In this document: positions 52,201 through 60,612 of the stretch, in pieces | Numbering within the stretch: the stretch's first letter is position 1 | Layout: every line of letters starts with the position of its first letter | Assembly: GCA_017519885.1 (NCBI GenBank) | Contig: JAFWRO010000015.1 | Coordinates: forward strand, 248,001 to 312,000 | Reading direction: 5' to 3' | Source: Liminaster sp017519885 | GTDB taxonomy: Bacteria > Bacteroidota > Bacteroidia > Bacteroidales > UBA3663 | Length of the DNA: 64,000 nt | Notes under the pieces: model-generated | Databases searched by the model: none | Seen by the model: the letters and a program-made list of their open reading frames with translations, nothing else | What the model was told of the DNA's origin: nothing | Translations under genes and position numbers: made by a program

Positions 52201-53409
52201 ATAGTCGAGATCGAAGACAGAATGGCCTAATTCAGTCTTTTCAGGAAGGATACGATCCAATTCGAATCCGTCGGTCTTGCAATGCCCTCGAAGTGTGAAT
52301 AGTCGATCCTTTAAACTGATGTTGGAGGGCGACTTCTGCATCTCCAGATCGGCATCAAGTACGGCGTTGCCAATATCTGTCGAAAGACGACCGGACAATT
52401 GGGCATGGCATGGCATACCTTGGATGGTACCGTTCATGCGGACATTGCCCAAAGTGTCGATACGTAGGCCGAGGTCGTGGATATCGGCGGAAATATAAAT
52501 GCTGTCGAGCGGGTTCTTGAGCTGGGTGACTTGAAATCTGGCCGAAGTATATAATTGATGAATGCCCTTGAGCCTGGGGTGGCCATTGGGAAGATCGAGT
52601 TGCTTAAGGTCGAATTCCAATTGGTCGGAAGTGCCATCGATATCAGCAAGGACAGAAACTTGTGGATTGTTAAGTTCCAGGCCCTTCAACTTGAGCAGGA
52701 ATCGATTTTCACCTTCGGGTGCATTTAGCACTTCCTTGACGTTCATCGAAAGTTCGCAACGGTCGGCTTTGATTGAGGAATTGTGCTCTTCACAGTGGAA
52801 TTTCTTTATAAGCAGAAGATTTCCGTGGACGTGCAGGTTTGCGCTCAACTTGTCGATAGAGATGTGATTAGGGTCGATGGGACTGTCGGCAAGAGGAGAT
52901 TGGTCGAGAATGTCATAGCTCAGCCGCCCTTGGCGTAAGAGAATGGCGTTAAGATCGAGTTTTTCAATGAATGGTTTGCGATTGGGGTCGTTGTCGCGCT
53001 TGAAGGCATCAATGAGAAACTGATAGTTGGCAGCGCTGTCGACCGAAGCGCGATAGGTTCGGATGTCGAAGTCGATGAGCTGACAGGTGTTGAGAACAAG
53101 ATGGTGTGAGAGAAGGGGAAGCAGGTCGAAGGCAACCATGGCACGACGAGCGTAGATGAGGGTGTCGTTCCGCTGGTCATAAATGGTCAAATCGTTCAAC
53201 ACCACCTGATTAAGCCAATTGACTTCAGCATCCCCCTCAATAGTGATGCGCGAATTGATTTGTTCGCTCAAGAGGTCAGTCAGCGATTTTTTGACGACTA
53301 GGCCTGTCAGATTGAAATGTAGGGCAAGATAAAAGACTATAGCCAAGATCACCACAGCATAAACTATGGTGTGCAGACTTCCTCGGATGAAGGCTAATAG
53401 TTTTTTCAC
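49231..53409 (-). CDS. tamB: TamB-like translocation and assembly protein
   Basis: The 1392-residue protein starts at a GTG with one N-terminal membrane helix (TIVYAVVILAIVFYLALHF), a long beta-rich AsmA/TamB-type middle and the C-terminal TamB (DUF490) domain containing NLSIRYDPRRDITLAGTYRISQGSYKMNV and LLLFSKF. It is expected to span the periplasm as a beta-taco groove that moves phospholipid or helps outer-membrane protein assembly. It follows namZ by 31 bp, which contain an 11-bp direct repeat (TGTCTATTCAG at 53416 and 53438). Confidence 0.9.
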   Translation of the reverse strand: MKKLLAFIRGSLHTIVYAVVILAIVFYLALHFNLTGLVVKKSLTDLLSEQINSRITIEGDAEVNWLNQVVLNDLTIYDQRNDTLIYARRAMVAFDLLPLLSHHLVLNTCQLIDFDIRTYRASVDSAANYQFLIDAFKRDNDPNRKPFIEKLDLNAILLRQGRLSYDILDQSPLADSPIDPNHISIDKLSANLHVHGNLLLIKKFHCEEHNSSIKADRCELSMNVKEVLNAPEGENRFLLKLKGLELNNPQVSVLADIDGTSDQLEFDLKQLDLPNGHPRLKGIHQLYTSARFQVTQLKNPLDSIYISADIHDLGLRIDTLGNVRMNGTIQGMPCHAQLSGRLSTDIGNAVLDADLEMQKSPSNISLKDRLFTLRGHCKTDGFELDRILPEKTELGHSVFDLDYVAVICPKRPLRLTLIGNIGEIVWKEHPFRDVRINGEVQEHKFNGNIALNDSLGDINSKFNIDFSQPDRHFRMDGTIDHFNPNGLKLTKNKHLDSLTISARIHADVIASNWHDAEGDMKISNLFLEKGDQHLDLDNIVFEGTSERGELQSSIAQITYDRNRLNHEYHIKGRIPVINDLFAILSIPIAMNREGLFEARIDSANHFVDAHAELPALDLQNGRALAATLDIEDDGNGILLPVLDFEALTQQHRLVGTLQGRIVPDPLDVTLEPTQLLFNSEQVQLSGAHLMQNEEGDYVIENFKLSGKSQELAASGSLGKGGKKNLIFSLKHFDLDQVLGGFEKNYMHFGGKATGNIYISSEPDLLIKADSLYVQNFSYIDTLLGNAFLSAEVQVPQKFATISADITTDSVYKSHAEFDLQLTSPATMDLRVEPDHLPMGFINNWTGSILQQFSGRITGPVRLYGDFEHLQLTGHPYLDGRFTHDLIGAHFHIADTVHLEPNLIYVKNAYVDDCHGHPLTLDARIDHQHLHNFLYDVQVDMPQANQGFLALDREKKPGRIYWGQIYVQGQAQLKGGNGKHRVSMNVGTTDKSWVYLSPYEQDIDPEQEAYSFLTFRDKNQLQSLSDSVDEPGSNGMQTPLVQTMNIDEEPTDLQVDLQVTGTEQCQAFIQLDPLSEDLLQGRGSGNLSIRYDPRRDITLAGTYRISQGSYKMNVKGDLMSKEFKLQNTSFVRFNGVPSEAELSLDCRYNIPSVNLLDLDESIVQLGSLSRTSVPVDLILNITGQLSAPIINFDLEVKNVSEEINAYVNNTISTQEMLNQEVIYLLLFSKFYTPQYVQSSQSRTGSELTSFASASITSQLNQILGHISDNFTMGTNFRTDKGDFSDMEMDLSLSTRLLGDRLLLNGNVGYRDPANRIGMGNTNSFIGDFDIEFLINLSGTIRAKAYSHYNERDYSINNALTTQGIGFILRKDFRNLYDLWPWNKWRKNAQKEGK

Positions 53410-53440
53410 TTGCGTTGTCTATTCAGTTTTCTTGAGCTGT

Positions 53441-54568
53441 CTATTCAGGTAGGGGATAGATGGCATACTGCTTGCGTATCGCCTTGAATCGTACTAAATC
53501 GGCTTGCCAGGATTTACGGATTTGAGCTTCGGTCAATCCAGCTTTTAGCTGGTTGTAGAGTTGGTCGCTGCCTGCAAGCATATTGAAGAATTTGGCTCGG
53601 GTAATCCATCCCCATCCTTTCTCTTTCTGATACTGCAAATAGAATTTGAGACTGAAACCACGAGGTGCATCTACATTGCGTAAGTCGTGACTGCCGAACA
53701 TCTCGAATGGATGATCGGTCCCACGACCCACACTCACTTCCGAGCCTTCGAACAGACAGAGGCTGGGATAAAGGGCGATGGCGTGATCGTTCTGAAGGTT
53801 TTTCGAAGGTCCAATAGGCAAACTGTAAGGCTGACCATGTTTCCAATTGGCACATGGGATGATGGTGAAATGGTCTTGAGGTTCGGACATACCGGGTTGA
53901 CGTTTTTCGTCAAGCCAACCCATTTCAGCCATGATGCGTGCCAATTCACCCAAGGTACAGCCGTGCATCAAGGGGATGGGTATGATACCTACGAAACTCT
54001 CGTATCCAGGTTTCAGCGTGGGACCATCGACTGTATCGTTGGGATTCGGACGGTCGAGAATGATGAGTTCCTTATGTTGTTCTCCACAGGCTTGCATCAC
54101 ATAATAAAGCGTGGATAGATAGGTATAGAAACGGCAACCTACGTCCTGGATATCGAAGACGAGGACGTCGATCCCATCCATCCAATCCTTCCGGGGCTTT
54201 TTGTCATTGCCGTAAAGACTATAGATGCTGAGTCCTGTCGATGCATCCTTGCCATCCTTGATATGTGCACCTGCTTCGGCTGAACCCTTGTAACCATGCT
54301 CAGGAGCCATAATGCAACGTACGTCAACACCTCGGCTCAAGAGGGTGTCGGGGAGCGGGATGTACGCGCCATCGGATAGCCGCTGTACGACAGCCGTCTG
54401 GTTGACCACCAGTCCCACACGTTTGCCTTCGAGCATCGGAAGGTATTGGCTCATCGATTCTGCACCGGTCCTGACACGTTCCGTTGCATTTATTTGGGCT
54501 AAAGATGGGGTGGAAAGCAGGAGAAAAGCCAACCAAAGGAGGAAATATGCTAAATTTATTCGCTTCAT
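53441..54568 (-). CDS. namZ: DUF1343 exo-beta-N-acetylmuramidase (NamZ-like)
   Basis: Start at 54568 gives a signal peptide (LAYFLLWLAFLLLSTPSLAQ). The 375-residue product has the DUF1343/GH171 blocks: GKRVGLVVNQTAV, APEHGYKGSAEAGAHI, DVLVFDIQDVGCRFYTYLSTLYYVMQAC, DRPNPNDTVDGPTL and HGCTLGELARIMAEMGWL. NamZ removes MurNAc from the non-reducing end of peptidoglycan fragments, giving it a wall recycling role. It precedes tamB and is divergent from the HD gene, with interlocked promoters. Confidence 0.9.
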   Translation of the reverse strand: MKRINLAYFLLWLAFLLLSTPSLAQINATERVRTGAESMSQYLPMLEGKRVGLVVNQTAVVQRLSDGAYIPLPDTLLSRGVDVRCIMAPEHGYKGSAEAGAHIKDGKDASTGLSIYSLYGNDKKPRKDWMDGIDVLVFDIQDVGCRFYTYLSTLYYVMQACGEQHKELIILDRPNPNDTVDGPTLKPGYESFVGIIPIPLMHGCTLGELARIMAEMGWLDEKRQPGMSEPQDHFTIIPCANWKHGQPYSLPIGPSKNLQNDHAIALYPSLCLFEGSEVSVGRGTDHPFEMFGSHDLRNVDAPRGFSLKFYLQYQKEKGWGWITRAKFFNMLAGSDQLYNQLKAGLTEAQIRKSWQADLVRFKAIRKQYAIYPLPE

Positions 54569-54570
54569 CG

Positions 54571-54601
54571 TTTGAAATGTCCAAAAAAAGCAGTACTTTT
54601 G
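54571..54601 (+). promoter_or_regulatory. Promoter of the HD hydrolase gene
   Basis: TTTG (54571-54574), 19 bp, TACTTTTG (54594-54601). It faces the namZ promoter and the two -7 elements are only 5 bp apart. Confidence 0.65.
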
Positions 54602-54606
54602 CGGCG

Positions 54607-54638
54607 CAAATATACGAATAATAATTGAAACAACCAAA
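54607..54638 (-). promoter_or_regulatory. Promoter of namZ-tamB
   Basis: Minus strand TTTG (54635-54638), 20 bp, TATATTTG (54607-54614). Each promoter lies in the initially transcribed region of the other. Confidence 0.65.
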
Positions 54639-54644
54639 TAAAAA

Positions 54645-55271
54645 ATGATAAAAATGAATCCATACGACATCATCTATCACTTTTATCCTAACGATACTGC
54701 ACTCCGACGTCTTTTGATACTCCATAGCGAAAAAGTGCGCGATAAGGCATTTTCTATTTTGGAGACTGCTCGACAGAACAATTCGTTCACTGATCTATTG
54801 TCCATCGACGAACAGTTGGTCAACGATGGTGCCCTACTTCACGATATTGGCATTGGCAGGACGCATGGACCTGGAATTCATTGTGAAGGCAGTGAACCTT
54901 ACATTTGCCATGGTATCATAGGTGCACGGATGCTTCGAGATTTGATAGAAGGTAATCGTTGCTCGGATTTTTCGGTTGAGCCAGAACGATTGGAACAGAT
55001 TGCTCGCATCTGCGAACGGCACACTGGAGCCGGACTTTCAGTAAAGGATATCGTCAATCAGAATCTGCCGATTACTCCTCCCCGAGACCTCGTTCCCGAG
55101 ACGTTGGAGGAGAAACTTGTATGCCTGGCTGACAAGTTCTATAGCAAGTCTGGAGACCCGTCGAAGGAGAAGGATTTTGAGAGAGTCAAGCGCTCGATGA
55201 TGAAATTCGGAGCTGACAGCACAGCACGTTTTGAGGAGTTGTGCCGTCTTTTTTCTGTGAATTTAGGTTAA
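54645..55271 (+). CDS. HD-domain phosphohydrolase
   Basis: The 208-residue cytoplasmic protein shows ILHSEKVRDKAF (first His), NDGALLHDIGIGR (His66-Asp67) and a later Asp in VCLADKFYSKSG, the metal-binding HD pattern. HIGP insertions such as ICHGIIGARMLRDLIEGN resemble HDIG/YqeK-like or tRNA-related hydrolases. Likely substrate: a nucleotide or phosphodiester; not further known. The second Met (54654) is an alternative start. Confidence 0.87.
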   Translation: MIKMNPYDIIYHFYPNDTALRRLLILHSEKVRDKAFSILETARQNNSFTDLLSIDEQLVNDGALLHDIGIGRTHGPGIHCEGSEPYICHGIIGARMLRDLIEGNRCSDFSVEPERLEQIARICERHTGAGLSVKDIVNQNLPITPPRDLVPETLEEKLVCLADKFYSKSGDPSKEKDFERVKRSMMKFGADSTARFEELCRLFSVNLG

Positions 55272-55274
55272 AAA

Positions 55275-55306
55275 TTTGTTTTTCTACTTATTTATATATA
55301 TATTTG
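55275..55306 (+). promoter_or_regulatory. Promoter of dnaJ
   Basis: TTTG (55275-55278), 20 bp, TATATTTG (55299-55306), about 60 bp before the ATG. No CIRCE-type inverted repeat is seen. Confidence 0.7.
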
Positions 55307-55335
55307 CGCCCGTTTTATTCGCGTAAATGATTGAG

Positions 55336-55355
55336 TCGGCTTTTTGTTCAGCCGA
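55336..55355 (+). promoter_or_regulatory. Small hairpin in the dnaJ leader
   Basis: TCGGCT and AGCCGA, 8-base loop, end 9 bases before the ATG, where the initiating ribosome binds. It may modulate translation. Confidence 0.4.
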
Positions 55356-55364
55356 TAATTGAAA

Positions 55365-56516
55365 ATGGAAAAGCAAGATTATTACGAAGTACTTGGCATC
55401 GAAAAGACTGCCACGATAGAGGAAATCAAGCATGCGTATCGCAAGCTCGCTATCAAATATCACCCTGACAAGAATCCCGGCGACAAGACGGCTGAAGAGA
55501 AATTCAAGCAATGTGCTGAAGCTTATGAGGTCTTGAGTGACCCCCAGAGGCGTCAACGTTATGACCAGTTTGGTTTCAACGACCCCTTTGGAGGCGGAGC
55601 TAGTGGTGGCGGCGGATTCAATCCCTTTGATATCTTCAATTCCTTCTTTGGAGGCTCCAGTTCTGGTGGATTCAGTAGTTTCTTTGGTGGCGATGATGAC
55701 GAACCTGGTGGACAACGTGGTTCATCCATTCGTGTTCGCGTCAAAGTCAGTCTGGCAGATGTAGTTACAGGTGTCGAGAAGCACCTCAAGATCAAGAAAT
55801 ACGTCCAGTGTCCCCATTGCCATGGCACGGGTGCCAAAAATGGAACCGAGTTCGAGACCTGCGGAAAATGTCACGGCCGTGGTCGTGTTGTGCAAGTTGT
55901 CAACAGCCTCTTTGGTCGTATGCAGACCGAATCTGTCTGTCCTGACTGCAAGGGAACAGGCAAGAAGATCAAGACCCGTTGCACCAATTGCCACGGCGAG
56001 GGTGTGATATTGGGCGAACAGGTTGTAGATGTCAAGATTCCTGCTGGCGTAGCTGGTGGTATGCAACTGACGATGCAAGGCTACGGTCATGCCGGCAAGA
56101 TGGGTGGAGAAGCCGGCGACCTCTTAATCCTCATCGAGGAGGAAAATCATCCCGATTTTATTCGTCAGGACTCTACTCTCTATTACAATCTGCTTGTTGA
56201 TTTCCCAACAGCAGCATTGGGAGGAGAGGTCACAGTGCCCCTTGTACAAGGCTCAAAGAAGGTCACTATAAAGGCCGGTACACAACCAAATACTCAGCTG
56301 ACTATTTCCGGAGAAGGTCTTCCGCAGGTCGATCGTTATGGACGTACGTCGATGCGTCGTGGTGATTTGATCGTCAACGTGGGCGTTTACGTCCCCGAGA
56401 AGTTGACCGACAGTCAGCGTAAACTTGTCGAGCAGATGCGCGAGAGCGATGCTTATAAGGCCCCTGCATCTGCATTTGCCAAGTTTAAGGAGCATTTCAA
56501 GTCGATGTTCAATTGA
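55365..56516 (+). CDS. dnaJ: Chaperone DnaJ
   Basis: Starts at ATG 55365 (a TTG two codons earlier is less likely). The 383-residue product has a J domain with HPD (33-35), a Gly/Phe-rich linker (about 70-125, unusually rich in GG and SFFGG), four zinc motifs (CPHCHGTG, CGKCHGRG, CPDCKGTG, CTNCHGEG) and the C-terminal substrate domains. It stimulates DnaK. grpE and dnaK are not adjacent in the window. Confidence 0.97.
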   Translation: MEKQDYYEVLGIEKTATIEEIKHAYRKLAIKYHPDKNPGDKTAEEKFKQCAEAYEVLSDPQRRQRYDQFGFNDPFGGGASGGGGFNPFDIFNSFFGGSSSGGFSSFFGGDDDEPGGQRGSSIRVRVKVSLADVVTGVEKHLKIKKYVQCPHCHGTGAKNGTEFETCGKCHGRGRVVQVVNSLFGRMQTESVCPDCKGTGKKIKTRCTNCHGEGVILGEQVVDVKIPAGVAGGMQLTMQGYGHAGKMGGEAGDLLILIEEENHPDFIRQDSTLYYNLLVDFPTAALGGEVTVPLVQGSKKVTIKAGTQPNTQLTISGEGLPQVDRYGRTSMRRGDLIVNVGVYVPEKLTDSQRKLVEQMRESDAYKAPASAFAKFKEHFKSMFN

Positions 56517-56579
56517 TTTTGAAATCAAAAGATATTACCTTCTGTTTTTCTAAATTCCAATTTTATACCCAACTATTCT

Positions 56580-58169
56580 ATGCTTAAGCACCTTCGCCGA
56601 CTTCTGGCCCTAGTCTTCCTTTTGGGCCTCAATTGGCTGTTCCTGGACTTTACTGGCTCTGCTCAGCATTGTGTGGGATGGATGGCCAAGTTGCAGCTCT
56701 TGCCTGCTTTGCTCGCTTTTAATTGGGTTGTGGTGATAGTCCTTGTGGCCATTACCGTGCTCATGGGCCGTATCTATTGTTCTGTGATATGCCCTTTGGG
56801 CATTATGCAGGACGTTATCTCTTGGATTTCCGGCAAACTCAAGCTTGACAAGAACAAGCGTCGTTTCGGTCGTTTCTCCTACGAGAACAGCAAAGGTCTC
56901 AATATTCTTCGCTACACGCTCTTTGGATTGTTCGTTGTTTGCCTCTTTGCCGGATTTGGAACTTTTGTGCAGTTGCTTGCTCCGTATAGCTCATTTGGAC
57001 GCATTGTCACGATGTTGTTGCAGCCTTTGTACGAGATGGGCAACAATCTCTTGGCCGACCGTAGTGAAGCTACGGGCAACTTCGACTATTATCGGGTCGA
57101 TGTGTGGATGCGCTCGATGCCTGTCTTCATTGTCGCCGCTGTGACGTTCGTCGTCATTTTCATCATGGCGTGGGTTGACGGTCGTTTCTATTGCAATCGT
57201 CTTTGTCCTGTCGGCACTCTGCTTGGTATTCTTTCTGCCAAGCGTGTTGTTGGCATCGACATCAAGGCCGACAAGTGCAAATCCTGCCGTCTTTGTGAAC
57301 GAGCCTGCAAGAGTTCTGCTATTTTCATTCCTAATCGCGACCAAAAGCTGAAGGGCCTTGTCCCTGCTGTTGACAGCACGCGTTGTGTCGACTGCTTTAA
57401 CTGTATTGACACGTGTCAGCATGGAGCCCTTTCGTTCTCGCGCGTTTCATGCCCATTGAGCGATGTGCAACCTGTTGTCGCAAAGGAAAATATTGATGCA
57501 AGTGCCTCAAATAATGCTAATGGCCCAACACGCCGCGCATTCCTTACTGCTACAGCAACGGTGCTTGGAGCTTCTCTTGCCAAGGCTCAGGAGAAAACTA
57601 CCGATGGTGGATTGGCAGCAATTACAGGAAAGAACCGTCCAGAACGGAAACAACCGATTTGTCCTCCTGGCGCCATTAGCCTGAAGAACATGCAGCAGAA
57701 ATGTACGGGATGTCAGCTTTGTGTCTCGGAATGTCCGAATGATGTGCTTCGTCCGAGCAATGACCTCATGCACATGATGATGCCTACAAGCAGTTACGAG
57801 CGCGGCTTCTGTCGACCGGAATGTACTCGCTGCTCGGATGTTTGTCCTGCAGGAGCCATTGTCAAGTTCCCTGGTGACGAGAAGGAACGTCGTGCCGTGA
57901 AGTCGAGCACAAAGATCGGTACGGCCCATTGGATCGCCGAAAACTGTATTGTCAACACCGATGGTGTGAGCTGCGGCCTTTGCAGCCGTCGTTGTCCGAC
58001 CTCTGCCATCAAGATGGTGCTCAGCGATCCCAACGATCGCAAGAGTTTGCGCATCCCTGCTGTCGACGAAGAGCGATGCATCGGATGTGGAGCTTGTGAG
58101 AACCTTTGTCCTTCGCGCCCATTCTCAGCAATTTATGTTGAGGGCATAGATGTTCAACGTGAAATCTGA
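56580..58169 (+). CDS. NapH-NapG-like polyferredoxin with internal Tat motif
   Basis: The 529-residue protein starts with about five membrane helices carrying YCSVICPLG and YCNRLCPVG as in NapH/NosR/RdxA, then two 4Fe-4S sites (CKSCRLCERAC, CVDCFNCIDTC). After a linker comes TRRAFLTATATVLGASLAKA (Arg318-Arg319), which looks just like a Tat signal, and then four more ferredoxin-type sites (CTGCQLCVSEC, CTRCSDVC, CGLCSRRC, CIGCGACENLC). It looks like a fusion of a membrane electron carrier with an exported ferredoxin, probably passing electrons from quinol or cytosol to the periplasm. The partner oxidoreductase gene starts 7 bp later. Confidence 0.88.
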   Translation: MLKHLRRLLALVFLLGLNWLFLDFTGSAQHCVGWMAKLQLLPALLAFNWVVVIVLVAITVLMGRIYCSVICPLGIMQDVISWISGKLKLDKNKRRFGRFSYENSKGLNILRYTLFGLFVVCLFAGFGTFVQLLAPYSSFGRIVTMLLQPLYEMGNNLLADRSEATGNFDYYRVDVWMRSMPVFIVAAVTFVVIFIMAWVDGRFYCNRLCPVGTLLGILSAKRVVGIDIKADKCKSCRLCERACKSSAIFIPNRDQKLKGLVPAVDSTRCVDCFNCIDTCQHGALSFSRVSCPLSDVQPVVAKENIDASASNNANGPTRRAFLTATATVLGASLAKAQEKTTDGGLAAITGKNRPERKQPICPPGAISLKNMQQKCTGCQLCVSECPNDVLRPSNDLMHMMMPTSSYERGFCRPECTRCSDVCPAGAIVKFPGDEKERRAVKSSTKIGTAHWIAENCIVNTDGVSCGLCSRRCPTSAIKMVLSDPNDRKSLRIPAVDEERCIGCGACENLCPSRPFSAIYVEGIDVQREI

Positions 58170-58176
58170 TTTGACT

Positions 58177-59643
58177 ATGGAAAAACATAATTTTATCAAT
58201 AGGCGAGAGTTTCTTCGTCGTTTAGGCTTAGGAAGTGCTGTTGTCGGAGCTGGAGTAGCTCTGCAGTCATGTACTGGAGGTGCCGTCAAGCCTCTGGATG
58301 TCATTGGCGATTTTGATCCTTCGGGAAGTCCTTTCAGCGAGGATCAGTTGGGCGAGATGACCTATCGCATCAATCCTTTCACAGGAGACAAGGTTTCTAT
58401 CCTAGGTTATGGCATGATGCGTCTTCCTCAGATTTTAGGCAAGAATCTGGGACCTGGCGAAAATTCCATCGATCAAGAACAGACCAACAAGCTGGTGAAA
58501 TATGCGTTGGATCATGGTGTGAATTATTTCGACACCAGTCCCGCTTATGGCAAGGGTTTCTCCGAGTTGGCTACAGGTACAGCCTTGAAGCAGTCGGGTT
58601 ATCCTCGCAATAGCTATTATATCGCTACCAAGATGTCGAACTTCGCACCTCAGGACTGGACTACTAAAGCTTCGCAGGATATGTTCCATCGAAGCCTCAA
58701 GTTCTTACAGACTGATTACATCGATTATTTGCTTCTGCATAGCATTGGTGGCACGGCTCGCGATGGAGGCAAGGAATTGGATGCCATCGAGACCTTTAAC
58801 AAGCGTTTCATGGAGAATGGTATTCTTGATTGGCTTGTCGAACAAAAGAAGAAAGGCGTCATTCGTAATCTCGGCTTTAGTTTTCATGGAGATGTCAAGG
58901 TTTTTGACATGGCGATGAAATGGCACGATGAAGGCAGATATCATTTTGACTTTGCACAGATACAGATGAACTATGTGGACTGGCTGCATGCTAAGGAACA
59001 AAATTCACGTAACGTCAATGCCGAGTATTTATATACGGAATTGAACAAACGTGGAATTCCAGCAGTCATCATGGAGCCATTATTGGGAGGTCGTTTGAGC
59101 CGTCTGCCCAATCATGTCATTGCTCATTTCAAGAGCCGTGAACCTCAGATGAGTTCCGCTTCTTGGGCATTCCGTTTCTGCGGTCACTATGATGGAGTTC
59201 TCACAGCGCTTTCTGGTATGACTTATATGGAGCATTTGCAGGATAATCTGCGCACCTACAGCCCGATGAAGCCATTGACCGACGAAGATTTGGATTATCT
59301 TGAGGAGGCTGCCCAGCTGATTCTCAAGTACCCACTGATTCCGTGTAACGACTGCAATTATTGTATGCCTTGTCCTTACGGATTGGATATCCCCGCTATC
59401 TTCGTGCATTATAATAAATGTGTAAATGAGGGTTCCCTTCCTGCGGGCGAGGAGGATCCTAATTATGCCAAGTTGCGTCGCGATTACCTGATCTCTTACG
59501 ATCGTGCTGTGCCCCGTTTACGCCAGGCAGATCATTGTGTTGGTTGTAACCAGTGTGAGCCGCATTGTCCGCAGAACATCAGGATATCGCGTCAGATGGA
59601 GCGTATCAACAAGTTCGTTGAGGATTTGAAGCAAAATGCTTAA
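58177..59643 (+). CDS. Aldo/keto reductase with C-terminal ferredoxin, Tat lipoprotein
   Basis: Start at 58177, 7 bp after the polyferredoxin gene. The 488-residue product begins with a Tat motif (NRREFLRRLG, Arg9-Arg10), a hydrophobic stretch and a lipobox (ALQSC, Cys32). The aldo/keto reductase barrel follows (YFDTSPAYGKGFSE, ATKMSNF, DYIDYLLLHSIGG), then CNDCNYCMPCPYGLDIP and CVGCNQCEPHCPQNI, two 4Fe-4S sites. It probably reduces a carbonyl outside the cytoplasm with electrons from the polyferredoxin. Whether NADPH or electrons alone are used is not known. Confidence 0.88.
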   Translation: MEKHNFINRREFLRRLGLGSAVVGAGVALQSCTGGAVKPLDVIGDFDPSGSPFSEDQLGEMTYRINPFTGDKVSILGYGMMRLPQILGKNLGPGENSIDQEQTNKLVKYALDHGVNYFDTSPAYGKGFSELATGTALKQSGYPRNSYYIATKMSNFAPQDWTTKASQDMFHRSLKFLQTDYIDYLLLHSIGGTARDGGKELDAIETFNKRFMENGILDWLVEQKKKGVIRNLGFSFHGDVKVFDMAMKWHDEGRYHFDFAQIQMNYVDWLHAKEQNSRNVNAEYLYTELNKRGIPAVIMEPLLGGRLSRLPNHVIAHFKSREPQMSSASWAFRFCGHYDGVLTALSGMTYMEHLQDNLRTYSPMKPLTDEDLDYLEEAAQLILKYPLIPCNDCNYCMPCPYGLDIPAIFVHYNKCVNEGSLPAGEEDPNYAKLRRDYLISYDRAVPRLRQADHCVGCNQCEPHCPQNIRISRQMERINKFVEDLKQNA

Positions 59644-59649
59644 AGTATA

Positions 59650-59688
59650 GGTTCGCCCAAAGTGATAGTTTGCTTTGGGCGAACCTTC
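59650..59688 (+). terminator. Terminator of the polyferredoxin-reductase unit
   Basis: GGTTCGCCCAAAG and its exact complement form a 13-bp stem with a 10-base loop, 7 bp after the stop. Confidence 0.8.
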
Positions 59689-59736
59689 ACATCTAAGTAT
59701 TAATAGTCTAGTAATATATAATTAAGATCGAGATAA

Positions 59737-60606
59737 ATGTCTTCATTTATAGAAGTTGCCGATGTCTGTAAGAAATATGGCAATCATGTTGCCTTGAGCC
59801 ATGTAAATCTGAAAGTGCCCGATGGATCTATTTATGGACTGTTGGGTCCTAATGGTGCAGGTAAGACCAGTCTGATTCGCATCATCAATCGCATCACGCA
59901 TGCCGACAGTGGACAAGTGCTGATGCATGGCCGACCGATGACCGACGAAGATATCCGACATATCGGTTATCTTCCTGAGGAACGTGGCCTTTACAAGAAG
60001 ATGAAGGTGCAGGACGAGATTGTTTATCTTGCTCGTCTTCGTGGACTTTCAAAGCATGATGCCATTGTACGGATGAAGGAGTGGCTTGAGCGTTTCGATC
60101 TTGGCAATTGGCGCGACAAGAAGGTGGAACAATTGTCAAAGGGTATGGCCCAGAAGGTCCAGTTTATCGCAACGGTTATTCATCGTCCCCCGCTGCTTAT
60201 CTTCGACGAGCCGTTTTCTGGCTTTGATCCCGTCAATACCGAGCAACTAAAGCGTGAGATTATCCGTCTGAAGGAAGAGGGTGCTGCTATTCTTTTCTCC
60301 ACGCACAATATGTCATCAGTCGAGGAAGTTTGTCAGGAGATAACGCTCATCAACCATTCCGAGGTCGTCCTTCAAGGAAGGGTCGATGAGATTCGTCATA
60401 AATATCGTACTCATCAGTTCCGTGTCATGTTGGAGGACGGCCAGGAGTTCGATTATCAACTTCCTAAGGGCTTGCCTGTCCACGATGCTATTGCTCAACT
60501 TAATGCGCAGTATCCTCTGGCAGGTTTCCATGAGGTACTTCCCACGATGCAGCAGATTTTTATGCAGGCTGTTGGTGCGGCTGACAAACTGAAAGTCAAT
60601 AGTTAA
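59737..60606 (+). CDS. ABC exporter ATPase (NatA-like)
   Basis: The 289-residue ATPase has Walker A GLLGPNGAGKTS, signature QLSKGMAQKVQFI, Walker B LLIFDEPFSGFDPVN and H-loop FSTHNMSS, with a C-terminal regulatory domain of the NatA/CcmA group. It powers the permease encoded next. The signature Gly is preceded by Lys rather than Gly (LSKG), common in this subfamily. Confidence 0.93.
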   Translation: MSSFIEVADVCKKYGNHVALSHVNLKVPDGSIYGLLGPNGAGKTSLIRIINRITHADSGQVLMHGRPMTDEDIRHIGYLPEERGLYKKMKVQDEIVYLARLRGLSKHDAIVRMKEWLERFDLGNWRDKKVEQLSKGMAQKVQFIATVIHRPPLLIFDEPFSGFDPVNTEQLKREIIRLKEEGAAILFSTHNMSSVEEVCQEITLINHSEVVLQGRVDEIRHKYRTHQFRVMLEDGQEFDYQLPKGLPVHDAIAQLNAQYPLAGFHEVLPTMQQIFMQAVGAADKLKVNS

Positions 60607-60612
60607 CCTTTT

